DNA of 55,074 nt. Origin: Prevotellaceae bacterium UBA1710. GTDB lineage: Bacteria > Bacteroidota > Bacteroidia > Bacteroidales > Bacteroidaceae. The notes below the pieces were generated by a model. It was not told the DNA's origin and searched no databases. It was given only the letters and a program-made list of their open reading frames with translations. The translations under genes were made by a program, and so were the position numbers. The DNA is taken from NCBI GenBank assembly GCA_002317355.1, contig DCJC01000017.1, positions 1 to 55,074 of the forward strand, written 5' to 3'. Positions 41,282 to 49,068 of this stretch are shown in pieces (position 1 is the first letter of the stretch; every line of letters begins with the position of its first letter).

Positions 41282-41328
41282 AAAAGTATAAAGTGTAAGG
41301 TATAAAGTGTAAAGTGTAAAGTTGATAG
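41282..41328. repeat. TAAAGTGTAAAG-type short repeats after the C69 gene
   Basis: AAAAGTATAAAGTGTAAGG and two further TAAAGTGTAAAG words. The inverse of this sequence occurs at 41627-41674 on the other side of tRNA-Cys, so the tRNA lies inside an inverted pair about 300 bp apart. Confidence 0.7.
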
Positions 41329-41446
41329 AAAAGCAAGGAATTTGGGAAAAATGTACTAATTGTTGATATGTCTTGATATAAGTCAATATCAAACTTTGTA
41401 GTCTAAAATTCTTTGCTTTTCATTCTTTTATTCGAAAAATAATCAC

Positions 41447-41466
41447 TACCTTTGCATCGCATTTGA
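41447..41466 (+). promoter_or_regulatory. promoter region of tRNA-Cys
   Basis: TACCTTTG (41447-41454) fits the -7 consensus. The 20 bp from here are identical to those in front of tRNA-Ser (54870-54889). The -33 region is weak. Confidence 0.55.
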
Positions 41467-41492
41467 AAATAATGCCCGTTCAAATATAGTCT

Positions 41493-41564
41493 GGTGCGTT
41501 GGATGAACGGTTTAGTCTCTGGTCTGCAAAACCAGCTAAGGCGGTTCGACTCCGCCACGCACCT
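41493..41564 (+). tRNA. tRNA-Cys (GCA)
   Basis: Acceptor GGTGCGT pairs with ACGCACC; anticodon loop CTGCAAA within CTGGT/ACCAG gives GCA; T arm GCGG-TTCGACT-CCGC. The discriminator base is T, as expected for Cys. CCA is not encoded. Confidence 0.95.
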
Positions 41565-41626
41565 CACACAAAATTAGCATTGAATCTTATGATTCAATGC
41601 TTTTTGTTTCTATTTACTTTCCTCTT

Positions 41627-41674
41627 TATTCTTTACCCTTTACACTTTATCCTTTATACTTTACACTTTATCCT
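41627..41674. repeat. inverse copy of the TAAAGTGTAAAG repeats, entering the HD hydrolase gene
   Basis: TTTACACTTTATCC and related words, complementary to 41282-41328. The repeat supplies the last codons and stop of the minus-strand HD gene (KDKV then stop read from GATAAAGTGTAA). Confidence 0.7.
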
Positions 41675-42305
41675 TAGAACCGCTCTCTTCCTCGAAATAC
41701 TTATCAAACTTCTCTCGGAGAAGCGCTGGTACTTCTATTATCTTTCTTATCTCAGAGAGGTTCTTCTCGTTTTCTGAACCAGGAATCCAGAGATGGATAT
41801 AGCCTTTGCTGGAATATTTCTCATCCATGTGAGCCTTGAAACGCTTCCAATGTTCCTCAACGTTCATTCCTGGGTAGTGCTCGAGACCGAACTGTACGGT
41901 GCGACGGAATACGCTATCCTCGGAAATCTCTCTGTCGGCTTCGGCTACAATTCTTCCGAAAATACTACGAGGAGCATGAGAAGCAGAAGCACGATGATCT
42001 TCAACGGCTTCCTTCATGAGCTTTATCTGTTGAGGAGAAAACCATTTCTTCAATCGAGCATCGGCAGCAAGAATCTTACCGCTTGTGATATGGTGAATAG
42101 CGCGAGGACCTTCAAGTCCGAGATCATGGTATGCGGCAATGGTATATACCATGTCCATATCAGCACCAAGTTGGTTGGCGAGTTTGATGGAAGAGCGGAT
42201 AACCTGAGTGACATGCTGCATCTGATGAGCCTTATCGAAGGCTGAATAGCGAGGCAGTATGTTACGCTCAATAAATTCCATGAGGTCGAGGCTTGGATTT
42301 TGCAT
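41661..42305 (-). CDS. HD-domain phosphohydrolase
   Basis: 214 residues from MQNPSLDLMEFIERNILPRY; an ATG 15 codons upstream (42350) also lies after the promoter, but the shorter start better matches the length I expect for the family. HD residues are visible: HQMQHVTQV (His), AAYHDLG (His-Asp) and, further on, EDHRASASHAPRS and AEADREI (Asp). The family hydrolyses phosphate esters or nucleotides; the substrate is not known. The last codons derive from a short repeat (41627-41674). Cytoplasmic. The promoter interlocks with that of divergent menA. Confidence 0.85.
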   Translation of the reverse strand: MQNPSLDLMEFIERNILPRYSAFDKAHQMQHVTQVIRSSIKLANQLGADMDMVYTIAAYHDLGLEGPRAIHHITSGKILAADARLKKWFSPQQIKLMKEAVEDHRASASHAPRSIFGRIVAEADREISEDSVFRRTVQFGLEHYPGMNVEEHWKRFKAHMDEKYSSKGYIHLWIPGSENEKNLSEIRKIIEVPALLREKFDKYFEEESGSKDKV

Positions 42306-42372
42306 GAAGATAGTATTTATGTAGTTAGAGAAGAAAGGAGGTTGAGCCACTCCTTATTTTCTTCGGTAAATA

Positions 42373-42404
42373 TTTGCAAATGTAGTAAATTATGTTTACT
42401 TTTG
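42373..42404 (+). promoter_or_regulatory. promoter of menA
   Basis: TTTG (42373-42376), 20-bp spacer, TACTTTTG (42397-42404). It occupies the same DNA as the minus-strand promoter of the HD gene. Confidence 0.75.
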
Positions 42405-42408
42405 CAAG
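42377..42408 (-). promoter_or_regulatory. promoter of the HD hydrolase gene
   Basis: On the minus strand CTTG (42405-42408), 20-bp spacer, TACATTTG (42377-42384). Each -7 box lies next to the other promoter's -33 box. Confidence 0.65.
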
Positions 42409-42425
42409 AAATTTGATAAAAAACT

Positions 42426-43331
42426 ATGGAAAAAGATGAAATAAAGACCAATTCCTTCAAGGCATGGGTGCTTGCTGCACGTCCCAAGACACTAACAGCG
42501 GCTGCTGTACCCGTAATGATAGGGTCGGCAATGGCATGGCATCATACAGGTGGTGAGGGCTTCAGATGGATAGCTGCCGTATTGTGCTTTCTCTTTGCCT
42601 TTGTTATGCAGATTGATGCCAACTTCGTCAATGACTACTTTGACTTCAAACGAGGAAATGATGATGAGACACGTCTTGGTCCTGAGCGTGCTTGTGCACA
42701 AGGTTGGATCACGCCATCTGCCATGCTAAAGGCATTAGGTGTCACAACGGCTATAGCTTGTCTTGTTGGACTACCTCTTATTATATATGGTGGAGTTGAG
42801 ATGATAGCAGTAGGAGTAGCGTGCGTGGTATTCTGCTTCCTCTATACTACAACACTTTCATATATTGCTATGGGCGATGTGCTGGTGTTGCTCTTCTTTG
42901 GTGTAGTACCAGTTTGTTGTACCTACTATGTAGAAGTGCCTGGTGTGGTGATGGACGGATTTTGTCCTGTGCTGTTGATGTCTATTGGCTGTGGACTTGT
43001 AGTAGATACTCTTCTGCTTGTAAACAACTATCGTGATATTGAGAATGATAAGCGTGCAGGAAAGCGCACTTTGGTCGTATTCATCGGTAAAAAGGCAACG
43101 GAAATACTATTCCTGCTCGTTGTGCCAGTGGCACTTGTCATCATGTTTTTTGTTGGTGTGAATATCTATTGTGCAATCCCTGCTGCATTGATGTTCGTAA
43201 AGCATTTTTTGACATGGAGGAAGTTAGTTGAGATAGGAGAGGGAAGGGAACTTAACAAGGTGCTTGGAATGACGGCAGCAAACATCTTTCTTTATGGGAT
43301 TTTAGCGAGCGCTTGTGTCATTTTATCATAA
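42426..43331 (+). CDS. menA: 1,4-dihydroxy-2-naphthoate polyprenyltransferase
   Basis: 301 residues, about nine membrane helices. UbiA-superfamily prenyl-diphosphate motifs: NDYFDFKRGNDD (69-80) and NNYRDIENDKRAGKRTL (near 200-216). The start WVLAARPKTLTAAAVPVMIG is typical of MenA. The enzyme attaches the isoprenoid chain to dihydroxynaphthoate in menaquinone synthesis at the inner membrane. No other men gene is adjacent. The 144 nt after the stop hold the serC leader with a weak -7 (TAATTTCG, 43412-43419). Confidence 0.93.
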   Translation: MEKDEIKTNSFKAWVLAARPKTLTAAAVPVMIGSAMAWHHTGGEGFRWIAAVLCFLFAFVMQIDANFVNDYFDFKRGNDDETRLGPERACAQGWITPSAMLKALGVTTAIACLVGLPLIIYGGVEMIAVGVACVVFCFLYTTTLSYIAMGDVLVLLFFGVVPVCCTYYVEVPGVVMDGFCPVLLMSIGCGLVVDTLLLVNNYRDIENDKRAGKRTLVVFIGKKATEILFLLVVPVALVIMFFVGVNIYCAIPAALMFVKHFLTWRKLVEIGEGRELNKVLGMTAANIFLYGILASACVILS

Positions 43332-43475
43332 AAAAGCGAGAAAAAATTATAAAAATGGCACAAAAAGCCCATTTTGTGCAATAATTTCTTGCTTATTACG
43401 AGAAATTTTATTAATTTCGCACCGCAAATCTAAATAGAATATTTAAGATAACCATTATATTATAAAAATAAAACA

Positions 43476-44543
43476 ATGAAGAAGTACAACTTTAATGCAG
43501 GTCCTTCAATCCTCCCACGTGAGGTTATTGAGCAGACCGCAGCAGCTTGTCTTGATTTCGACAATTCAGGACTTTCACTTATGGAGATCAGCCACCGTGC
43601 TAAGAATTTCCAGCCAGTAGTAGACGAGGCCGAGGCTCTCTTCAAGGATCTCCTTGACATTCCAGAGGGTTACAAGGTATTGTTCCTTGGTGGTGGTGCT
43701 TCGCTTGAGTTCTGTATGGTTCCTTACAACTATCTTGAGAAGAAGGCAGCATACTTGAACACTGGTGTATGGGCTACTAAGGCTATGAAGGAGGCTAAGC
43801 TCTTTGGTGAGGTAGTTGAAGTTGCAAGCTCAAAGGATAAGAACTTCACATATATTCCACAGAACTTTGAGATCCCAACAGACGCAGACTATCTGCATAT
43901 CACAACAAACAACACAATCTATGGTACAGAGATCCGCAAGGATATCGATTCTCCAATTCCATTGATTGCTGATATGTCTTCAGATATTCTCTCTCGTCCA
44001 GTTGACGTTAGCAAGTACGCTATGATCTATGGTGGTGCTCAGAAGAACCTCTCTATGGCAGGTGTTACTTTTGTTATCGTTAAGGAGGATTCTCTCGGTA
44101 AGGTTAGCCGTCAGATCCCAACAATGCTCGATTACCGTACACACGTTAAGAAGGGCTCTATGTTCAACACTCCTCCAGTAGTTCCTATCTACTCAGCTCT
44201 TATGAACCTTCGTTACATCAAGGCTCACGGTGGTGTTGAGGCTATGGATAAGATCGCAAAGCAGCGTGCAGAGATCGTTTACGGTGAGATCGATCGTAAC
44301 AAGCTCTTCGTTGGCACAGCTGAGGAGGCAAGCCGTTCACTCATGAACCTCACATTCGTACTCAAGCCAGAGTATCAGGATCTCCAGGATGAGTTCATGG
44401 CATTCGCTACTTCTAAGGGTATGGTAGGTGTTAAGGGTCACCGCGATGTAGGTGGTTTCCGCGCATCTTGCTACAATGCAATGTCAATCGAAGGCTGCGA
44501 GGCTCTCGTTGCTTGCATGAAGGAATTCGAGGCTCAGCACTAA
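43476..44543 (+). CDS. serC: phosphoserine aminotransferase
   Basis: 355 residues, normal. Start KKYNFNAGPSILPREVIEQ, the PLP lysine Lys190 in IYGGAQKNLSMAGV, and HVKKGSMFNTPPVVPIY are SerC features. It converts 3-phosphohydroxypyruvate and glutamate to phosphoserine and 2-oxoglutarate. The stop codon is the first codon of an inverted-repeat element filling the spacer to serA. First gene of the serC-serA-ridA-DUF1015 run. Confidence 0.97.
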   Translation: MKKYNFNAGPSILPREVIEQTAAACLDFDNSGLSLMEISHRAKNFQPVVDEAEALFKDLLDIPEGYKVLFLGGGASLEFCMVPYNYLEKKAAYLNTGVWATKAMKEAKLFGEVVEVASSKDKNFTYIPQNFEIPTDADYLHITTNNTIYGTEIRKDIDSPIPLIADMSSDILSRPVDVSKYAMIYGGAQKNLSMAGVTFVIVKEDSLGKVSRQIPTMLDYRTHVKKGSMFNTPPVVPIYSALMNLRYIKAHGGVEAMDKIAKQRAEIVYGEIDRNKLFVGTAEEASRSLMNLTFVLKPEYQDLQDEFMAFATSKGMVGVKGHRDVGGFRASCYNAMSIEGCEALVACMKEFEAQH

Positions 44544-44702
44544 GCCTACCCAGGCCCTCCCAAAGGGAGGGATGCTTTATAGTAAAAAACAATAAGAATT
44601 TATAATCATAAAAATTATATACCAAGCCTTCTTAAAAGATAAGGATTATACTCGTTTGTAGTATAAAACATCCTTCCCTTTGGGAAGGCTTGGTTAGGCT
44701 TA
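44541..44702. repeat. stop-to-start inverted-repeat element between serC and serA
   Basis: Left arm 44541-44582 starts TAAGCCTACCCAGGCCCTCC, the TAA being the serC stop; right arm 44661-44702 ends GGCTTGGTTAGGCTTA, 2 nt before the serA ATG. About 34 of 42 positions pair. Each arm contains its own CCCTCCCAAAGGGAGGG-type hairpin. The middle is AT-rich. Confidence 0.85.
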
Positions 44703-44704
44703 AT

Positions 44705-45625
44705 ATGGCAAAAGTATTAGTTGCAACTGAGAAGCCATTCGCTGCTGCTGCAGTTGCTGGAATTAAGGAAGCTATTGAGGGTGCAGGCAATGAGCTCGTT
44801 CTCCTCGAGAAGTATACAGAGAAGGCACAGCTCCTTGAGGCTGTTACTGATGTTGATGCTATCATCATCCGTTCAGATAAGATTACAGCAGAGGTTCTTG
44901 ACGCTGCTAAGAATCTTAAGATCGTAGTACGTGCAGGTGCTGGTTACGATAACGTTGACCTCGCTGCTGCTACAGCTCACAACGTAGTAGTTGAGAATAC
45001 TCCAGGTCAGAACGCTAATGCAGTTGCTGAGCTCGTTCTCGGTATGCTCGTATTCGGTGTCCGTAATTTCTACAATGGCAAGGCTGGTTCTGAGCTCATG
45101 GGTAAGAAGATCGGTATCCTCGCATTTGGTAATGTAGGTCGTAACGTAGCTCGTATCGCTAAGGGCTTCGGTATGGAAGTTGCTGCATACGACGCATTCT
45201 GCCCAGCTGACGTTATTGAGGCTGCTGGTGTTAAGGCTGCTAAGAATCAGGAAGAGCTCTTCGAGACATGTGATATCGTTTCCCTCCACATCCCTGCTAC
45301 TCCAGAGACAAAGCAGAGCATCAACTATGATCTCGTAGGTAAGATGAAGAAGGGTGGTATCCTCGTTAACACTGCTCGTAAGGAGGTTATCGACGAGGCT
45401 GGTCTTATCAAGCTCATGGCTGAGCGTGAGGATCTCAAGTATATCACTGACATCATGCCAGATGCTAACGATGAGTTCGCTAAGTTCGAGGGTCGCTACT
45501 TCTCTACACCTAAGAAGATGGGTGCTCAGACTGCAGAGGCTAACACTAACGCTGGTATCGCTGCTGCTAATCAGATCAACGCATATTTCGCTGACGGTTG
45601 CACTAAGTTCCAGGTGAACAAGTAA
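44705..45625 (+). CDS. serA: D-3-phosphoglycerate dehydrogenase, short form with Lys in place of the catalytic His
   Basis: 306 residues from MAKVLVATEKPF; an ATG five codons earlier lies in the repeat arm and is rejected. No ACT domain, so no serine-feedback domain is visible. NAD-binding loop ILAFGNVGRN (138-147), catalytic Arg225 in NTARKEVID. The usual catalytic His (TPHxGG) is replaced by Lys270 in FSTPKKMGAQTAEA, the arrangement known for short bacteroidal and Entamoeba enzymes. It oxidises 3-phosphoglycerate to 3-phosphohydroxypyruvate, the first committed step to serine. Followed by a terminator at 45652. Confidence 0.95.
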   Translation: MAKVLVATEKPFAAAAVAGIKEAIEGAGNELVLLEKYTEKAQLLEAVTDVDAIIIRSDKITAEVLDAAKNLKIVVRAGAGYDNVDLAAATAHNVVVENTPGQNANAVAELVLGMLVFGVRNFYNGKAGSELMGKKIGILAFGNVGRNVARIAKGFGMEVAAYDAFCPADVIEAAGVKAAKNQEELFETCDIVSLHIPATPETKQSINYDLVGKMKKGGILVNTARKEVIDEAGLIKLMAEREDLKYITDIMPDANDEFAKFEGRYFSTPKKMGAQTAEANTNAGIAAANQINAYFADGCTKFQVNK

Positions 45626-45651
45626 GAATCTCTCTTAAGATATAATTTATG

Positions 45652-45705
45652 AATAAGAAATAAAAGATGGAGTGATATTTCATTTTTTATTTCTTATTTT
45701 TATTT
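45652..45705 (+). terminator. terminator after serA
   Basis: 18-nt arms 45652-45669 and 45681-45698 (AATAAGAAATAAAAGATG with its complement, one wobble), then TTTTTATTTTT. Confidence 0.7.
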
Positions 45706-45719
45706 TTCTTCCCAAATAT

Positions 45720-45750
45720 TTTGAAATGTGGGGAGATTTTCGTAAATTTG
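45720..45750 (+). promoter_or_regulatory. promoter of ridA
   Basis: TTTG (45720-45723), 19-bp spacer, TAAATTTG (45743-45750); leader of about 24 nt. Confidence 0.75.
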
Positions 45751-45779
45751 CAACTATATCTTAACAAATTAACACTCAT

Positions 45780-46157
45780 ATGAAAGCTATAGCAACACAA
45801 AATGCACCTGCTGCCATTGGTCCTTACAGCCAGGCTATCAAGGCTGGAGATACTGTATATGTCAGCGGTCAGTTGGGAATTGATCCTTCTACAGGTAACT
45901 TCGCAGAAGGTGGTACAGAGGCTCAGGCACGCCAGTCGCTCACCAATATCAGCAACATCCTCAAGGAGGCTGGTTTGTCAATGAAGAATGTGGTTAAGGT
46001 TACCGTTCTTCTTGCTGATATCAATGACTTCGCTGCTGTCAACGAGATCTATAAGGATTTCTTCGAGGCACCATTCCCTGCTCGCTCGGCATTTGCTGTA
46101 GCTGCACTTCCAAAGGGTGGTAAGATTGAGATTGAGGCAATCGCAGTTTCGGATTAA
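45780..46157 (+). CDS. ridA: RidA family enamine/imine deaminase
   Basis: 125 residues, normal. APAAIGPYSQAIKAGDTVYVSG (9-30) and PFPARSAFAVAALPKGGKIE (98-117) with the active-site Arg102 mark RidA (YjgF/UK114). It hydrolyses reactive 2-aminoacrylate made by PLP enzymes acting on serine or cysteine. Placement beside serC and serA fits protection from serine-derived enamines, although it has its own promoter. An inverted-repeat element separates it from the DUF1015 gene. Confidence 0.95.
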   Translation: MKAIATQNAPAAIGPYSQAIKAGDTVYVSGQLGIDPSTGNFAEGGTEAQARQSLTNISNILKEAGLSMKNVVKVTVLLADINDFAAVNEIYKDFFEAPFPARSAFAVAALPKGGKIEIEAIAVSD

Positions 46158-46162
46158 ATAAA

Positions 46163-46321
46163 ATAGCCTAACCAAGTCTTCCCAAAGGGAAGGGTGTTAT
46201 GCACTCGTTCTTTGTGAAGAGTCGTTAGGCGCAATTATTATTAATTTTATAAAAAAATCCAGGCATTTCCAATTAAGGATTTATAATACATTTTCGCTTA
46301 GGGAAGGCTTGGTTAAGCTTT
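46163..46321. repeat. stop-to-start inverted-repeat element between ridA and the DUF1015 gene
   Basis: Left arm TAGCCTAACCAAGTCTTCCC (from 46163), with AAAGGGAAGG after it, pairs with the right arm ending GGCTTGGTTAAGCTTTA at 46322. It is the same family as 44541-44702: the left arm there is the same sequence with few changes. It ends about 4 nt before the ATG. Confidence 0.8.
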
Positions 46322-46325
46322 AATT

Positions 46326-47594
46326 ATGGCAATTGTAAAACCATTTCGTGGTATTCGTCCACCAAAGGATTTAGTAGAACAGGTAGAATCACGCCCATAC
46401 GACGTACTCGATTCTGAAGAGGCTCGTGCAGAGGCAGGTGACAACGAGAAGTCACTCTATCATATCATCAAACCAGAAATCAACTTCGAGCCAGGTACTT
46501 CAGAGTACGATCCTAAGGTTTACACTGAGGCTGCTCGCCAGTTCCAGATGTTCCAGGATAACGGTTGGCTCGTAAAGGATGACAAGGAGCAGTATTATAT
46601 CTACGCTCAGACTTCTCATCTTCCAGCTAACGGTGGTATGGAGAAGACTCAGTACGGTCTTGTTGTAGGTGCTTACTCTGGCGACTACGAGAAGGGCGTT
46701 ATCAAGAAGCATGAGCTCACACGTCGTGATAAGGAGGAAGACCGCATGAAGCACGTTCGTGTTAACAATGCTAACATCGAGCCTGTATTCTTCGCTTATC
46801 CTGATAACGAGACTCTCAACACTCTTATCATGAAGTATGCAGCTACTGAGCCTGAGTATGATTTCATCGCTCCTATCGATGGCTTCGGTCATAAGCTCTG
46901 GGTTGTAAGCGACGACAACGACATCAAGACTATCACAGAGGAGTTTGCAAAGATGCCAGCTCTCTATATCGCTGACGGTCACCATCGTTCTGCTGCTGCT
47001 GCCCTCGTTGGTACTGAGAAGGCAAAGCAGAACCCTAACCACAAGGGTGATGAGGAGTATAACTACTTCATGGCTGTTGCTTTTCAGGCAAGCCAGCTTA
47101 CCGTTCTCGACTACAACCGTGTAGTAAAGGATCTCAATGGCAATACTTCAGAGCAGTTCCTTGAGAAGCTCGCAAAGAACTTCGTGGTTGAGAAGAAGGG
47201 TGCTGAGGAGTATCGTCCACAGCATGCTCACCAGTTCTCTCTCTATCTTGATGGTGAGTGGTATGCACTTGATGCTAAGCCAGGTACATTCGATGACTCA
47301 GATCCAATCGGTGTTCTCGATGTAGATATCTCAAGCCGTCTCATCCTTCAGGATATCCTCGAACTCGGTGATCTCCGTTCAAGCCAGCGTATTGACTTCG
47401 TAGGTGGTCTTCGTGGTCTTGGTGAGTTGAAGCGCCGTGTAGATAGCGGTGAGATGCGTGCAGCTCTTGCTCTCTATCCAGTCAGCATGCAGCAGATCAT
47501 GGATATCGCTGATTCTGGCAATATCATGCCTCCAAAGGCTACATGGTTTGAGCCAAAGCTCCGTAGCGGCTTGATCATTCACTCACTTGACTAA
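46326..47594 (+). CDS. DUF1015 family protein in the serine cluster
   Basis: 422 residues, cytoplasmic. The start AIVKPFRGIRPPKDLVEQVE followed by RPYDVLDSEEAR and the core YIADGHHRSAAAL (near 214-226) define DUF1015. The DGHHR motif is reminiscent of the catalytic G-H-R-type loops of ParB/SerK-like proteins, so a nucleotide-dependent reaction on serine or phosphoserine is conceivable; this is inference from motif and neighbours. No serB-type phosphatase is in the window. Adjacent to serC-serA-ridA on the same strand. Confidence 0.88.
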   Translation: MAIVKPFRGIRPPKDLVEQVESRPYDVLDSEEARAEAGDNEKSLYHIIKPEINFEPGTSEYDPKVYTEAARQFQMFQDNGWLVKDDKEQYYIYAQTSHLPANGGMEKTQYGLVVGAYSGDYEKGVIKKHELTRRDKEEDRMKHVRVNNANIEPVFFAYPDNETLNTLIMKYAATEPEYDFIAPIDGFGHKLWVVSDDNDIKTITEEFAKMPALYIADGHHRSAAAALVGTEKAKQNPNHKGDEEYNYFMAVAFQASQLTVLDYNRVVKDLNGNTSEQFLEKLAKNFVVEKKGAEEYRPQHAHQFSLYLDGEWYALDAKPGTFDDSDPIGVLDVDISSRLILQDILELGDLRSSQRIDFVGGLRGLGELKRRVDSGEMRAALALYPVSMQQIMDIADSGNIMPPKATWFEPKLRSGLIIHSLD

Positions 47595-47604
47595 ATATGA
47601 GTAG

Positions 47605-47700
47605 ATTGACGATTGATGATAAATAATAATTGAGATTCGAGATTTGAGATAGGCTTTTGTCCGTCTTGCTATCAATTATCCATTATCAATTGTCAATTAT
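47605..47700. repeat. inverted repeat between the DUF1015 and yigZ genes
   Basis: ATTGACGATTGATGAT with AATAATTGA (47605-47632) pairs imperfectly with TATCAATTATCCATTATCAA and TTGTCAATTAT (47669-47700). It again fills the spacer and ends 5 nt before the next ATG. Confidence 0.6.
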
Positions 47701-47704
47701 AAAT

Positions 47705-48289
47705 ATGGATATATTCAAGACCATAACAGATAACATAGGCGAGGGATACTACACCGAAAAGCGTAGCAAATTCTTCGCCTATGCTCATCATGTGCGTACG
47801 GCAGATGAGGTGAAGGTGTTGCATCAGATGTATAAGAAGAAATACTATGATGCACGCCATGTCTGTTATGCCTACCGACTTGGCCCTGATGGTTCAGAGT
47901 TCAGGGCAAATGATGATGGAGAGCCTTCAAGCACAGCAGGAAAGCCTATACTTGGCGTGATGCTGAGTCAGGAAGTGAGCGATATCGTTATCTTTGTAAT
48001 ACGTTATTATGGAGGTGTCAATCTTGGTACTGGTGGCTTGATTGTTGCATATCGTGAAGCTGCTCAAGATGCTATGGCTCATGCAGAGATCGTGGAGCAA
48101 CTTGTTGAGGAACAATTGACTTACACTTTCTCATATCCTATGATGAATAGTGTCATGAGAGTTGTAAAAGATCTCCAGCCACGTATTGTCTCGCAGGAGT
48201 TTGATAATACATGCTCCATTACTCTTGCCATAAGGAAGAGTGAGATAGATCGTTTGAGGTCAGCTCTAGAAAAACTTACTTTTGAATAA
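47705..48289 (+). CDS. yigZ: YigZ/IMPACT family protein
   Basis: 194 residues from MDIFKTITDN; an upstream ATG at 47657 reads through repeat DNA and is rejected. The signature FRANDDGEPSSTAGKPILGV near 70-89 and VIRYYGGVNLGTGGLIVAYR near 99-118 are diagnostic of the IMPACT/YigZ N-terminal domain; a second ferredoxin-like domain follows. Eukaryotic IMPACT modulates translation control; the bacterial role is unclear, probably ribosome- or nucleic-acid-related. Terminator at 48303. Confidence 0.93.
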   Translation: MDIFKTITDNIGEGYYTEKRSKFFAYAHHVRTADEVKVLHQMYKKKYYDARHVCYAYRLGPDGSEFRANDDGEPSSTAGKPILGVMLSQEVSDIVIFVIRYYGGVNLGTGGLIVAYREAAQDAMAHAEIVEQLVEEQLTYTFSYPMMNSVMRVVKDLQPRIVSQEFDNTCSITLAIRKSEIDRLRSALEKLTFE

Positions 48290-48302
48290 AAGTATAAAAT
48301 TG

Positions 48303-48374
48303 AAAATACAAGTTATATTCGGTTCGTTATTGCCTTGCATTGAATGGCTCGACTGAAAATAACTTGTGTTTTTT
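48303..48374 (+). terminator. terminator-like hairpin after yigZ
   Basis: 18-nt arms 48303-48320 and 48355-48372 (AAAATACAAGTTATATTC with GAAAATAACTTGTGTTTT), one mismatch and one wobble, a 34-nt loop, then more T. Confidence 0.6.
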
Positions 48375-48518
48375 GTATTTAATTTATTGGCTTCCTGTAA
48401 AAAGAATAAACAATATATGCGAACTCATATTGTACAATGTGAATTCGATAAAATACAAGTTTGTGCCCGCTCCTTAAACTCTATATAACACCAATTGAAC
48501 TCCAATTGCGAATTGATG

Positions 48519-48571
48519 TTGAATTGGACTTCGATTGGAGCTGAATTGGACCTGGATTGGAGCTGCTTTGG
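48519..48571. repeat. imperfect direct repeat of 22-23 bp
   Basis: TTGAATTGGACTTCGATTGG followed by AGC, then TGAATTGGACCTGGATTGG followed by AGC, then a partial third unit TGCTTTGG. Several CCAATTG/CAATTGG words just before it (48492-48516) are inverse. Confidence 0.7.
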
Positions 48572-48703
48572 TGGAAAGACGAATGGAGAGCGAAGAAAAA
48601 GCGAATTTGAATTGAGGATTTCATTCGAATCTCGAATGGCTCGCAAAAGCAGGATTTACCATGAATTCTGAATTTTCGAATAAAAAAATATTTTTTGTAT
48701 TTT

Positions 48704-48901
48704 TAGCGTCACCCGTCACACTCGCTGAGTATCAGTAACTTAAGTGGTGACGGTAGAATCTTCTCCCGTCACCTTAGCGTCACCAGATGTTTTGCTCTGA
48801 AAAAGTTGAATAGGATATAGGGTGACGCTGAGGTGATGCTAAAATATTTTAGCGTCACCACCTAACTCGTTGATTATCAATCAGTGTGACGGGTGACGCT
48901 A
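48704..48901. repeat. 198-bp palindromic element with 19-bp perfect terminal inverted repeats
   Basis: Ends TAGCGTCACCCGTCACACT (48704-48722) and AGTGTGACGGGTGACGCTA (48883-48901). AGCGTCACC or its complement recurs inside (near 48775, 48820 and 48851), so several alternative stems can form. No ORF and no obvious target-site duplication. Confidence 0.8.
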
Positions 48902-49068
48902 GAAATGCGAAAAAACTTTTTTTTTTGAAAAAGGGGCTTGTCCAATGCAAATTCAATCAATAAGTTAAGTGCGTTTACCGGAAGCCAATATATTAAATTC
49001 GAATTTCGCATGTGGAGATTTGCCTTTCAGGCTAGAACTTGCAAAGCCTGAAGCATTTAATTTATTAG

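Larger units (their letters stand above)
48381..48994. repeat. 614-bp non-coding interval bounded by 21-nt inverted repeats
   Basis: AATTTATTGGCTTCCTGTAA at 48381-48400 is matched inverted by TTTACCGGAAGCCAATATAT at 48974-48993, about 19 of 21 positions. Inside are a direct repeat (48519-48571) and a second nested inverted repeat (48704-48901). No reading frame of credible composition exists. It looks like a degenerate or miniature mobile element, or nested palindromes. 48995-49068 contains nothing recognisable. Confidence 0.65.

Noticed and set aside
48425..48646. Minus-strand frame of 73 codons inside the 48381-48994 interval
   Set aside because: Its translation follows the direct repeats (Gln/Ser/Asn-rich) and shows no protein-like pattern.
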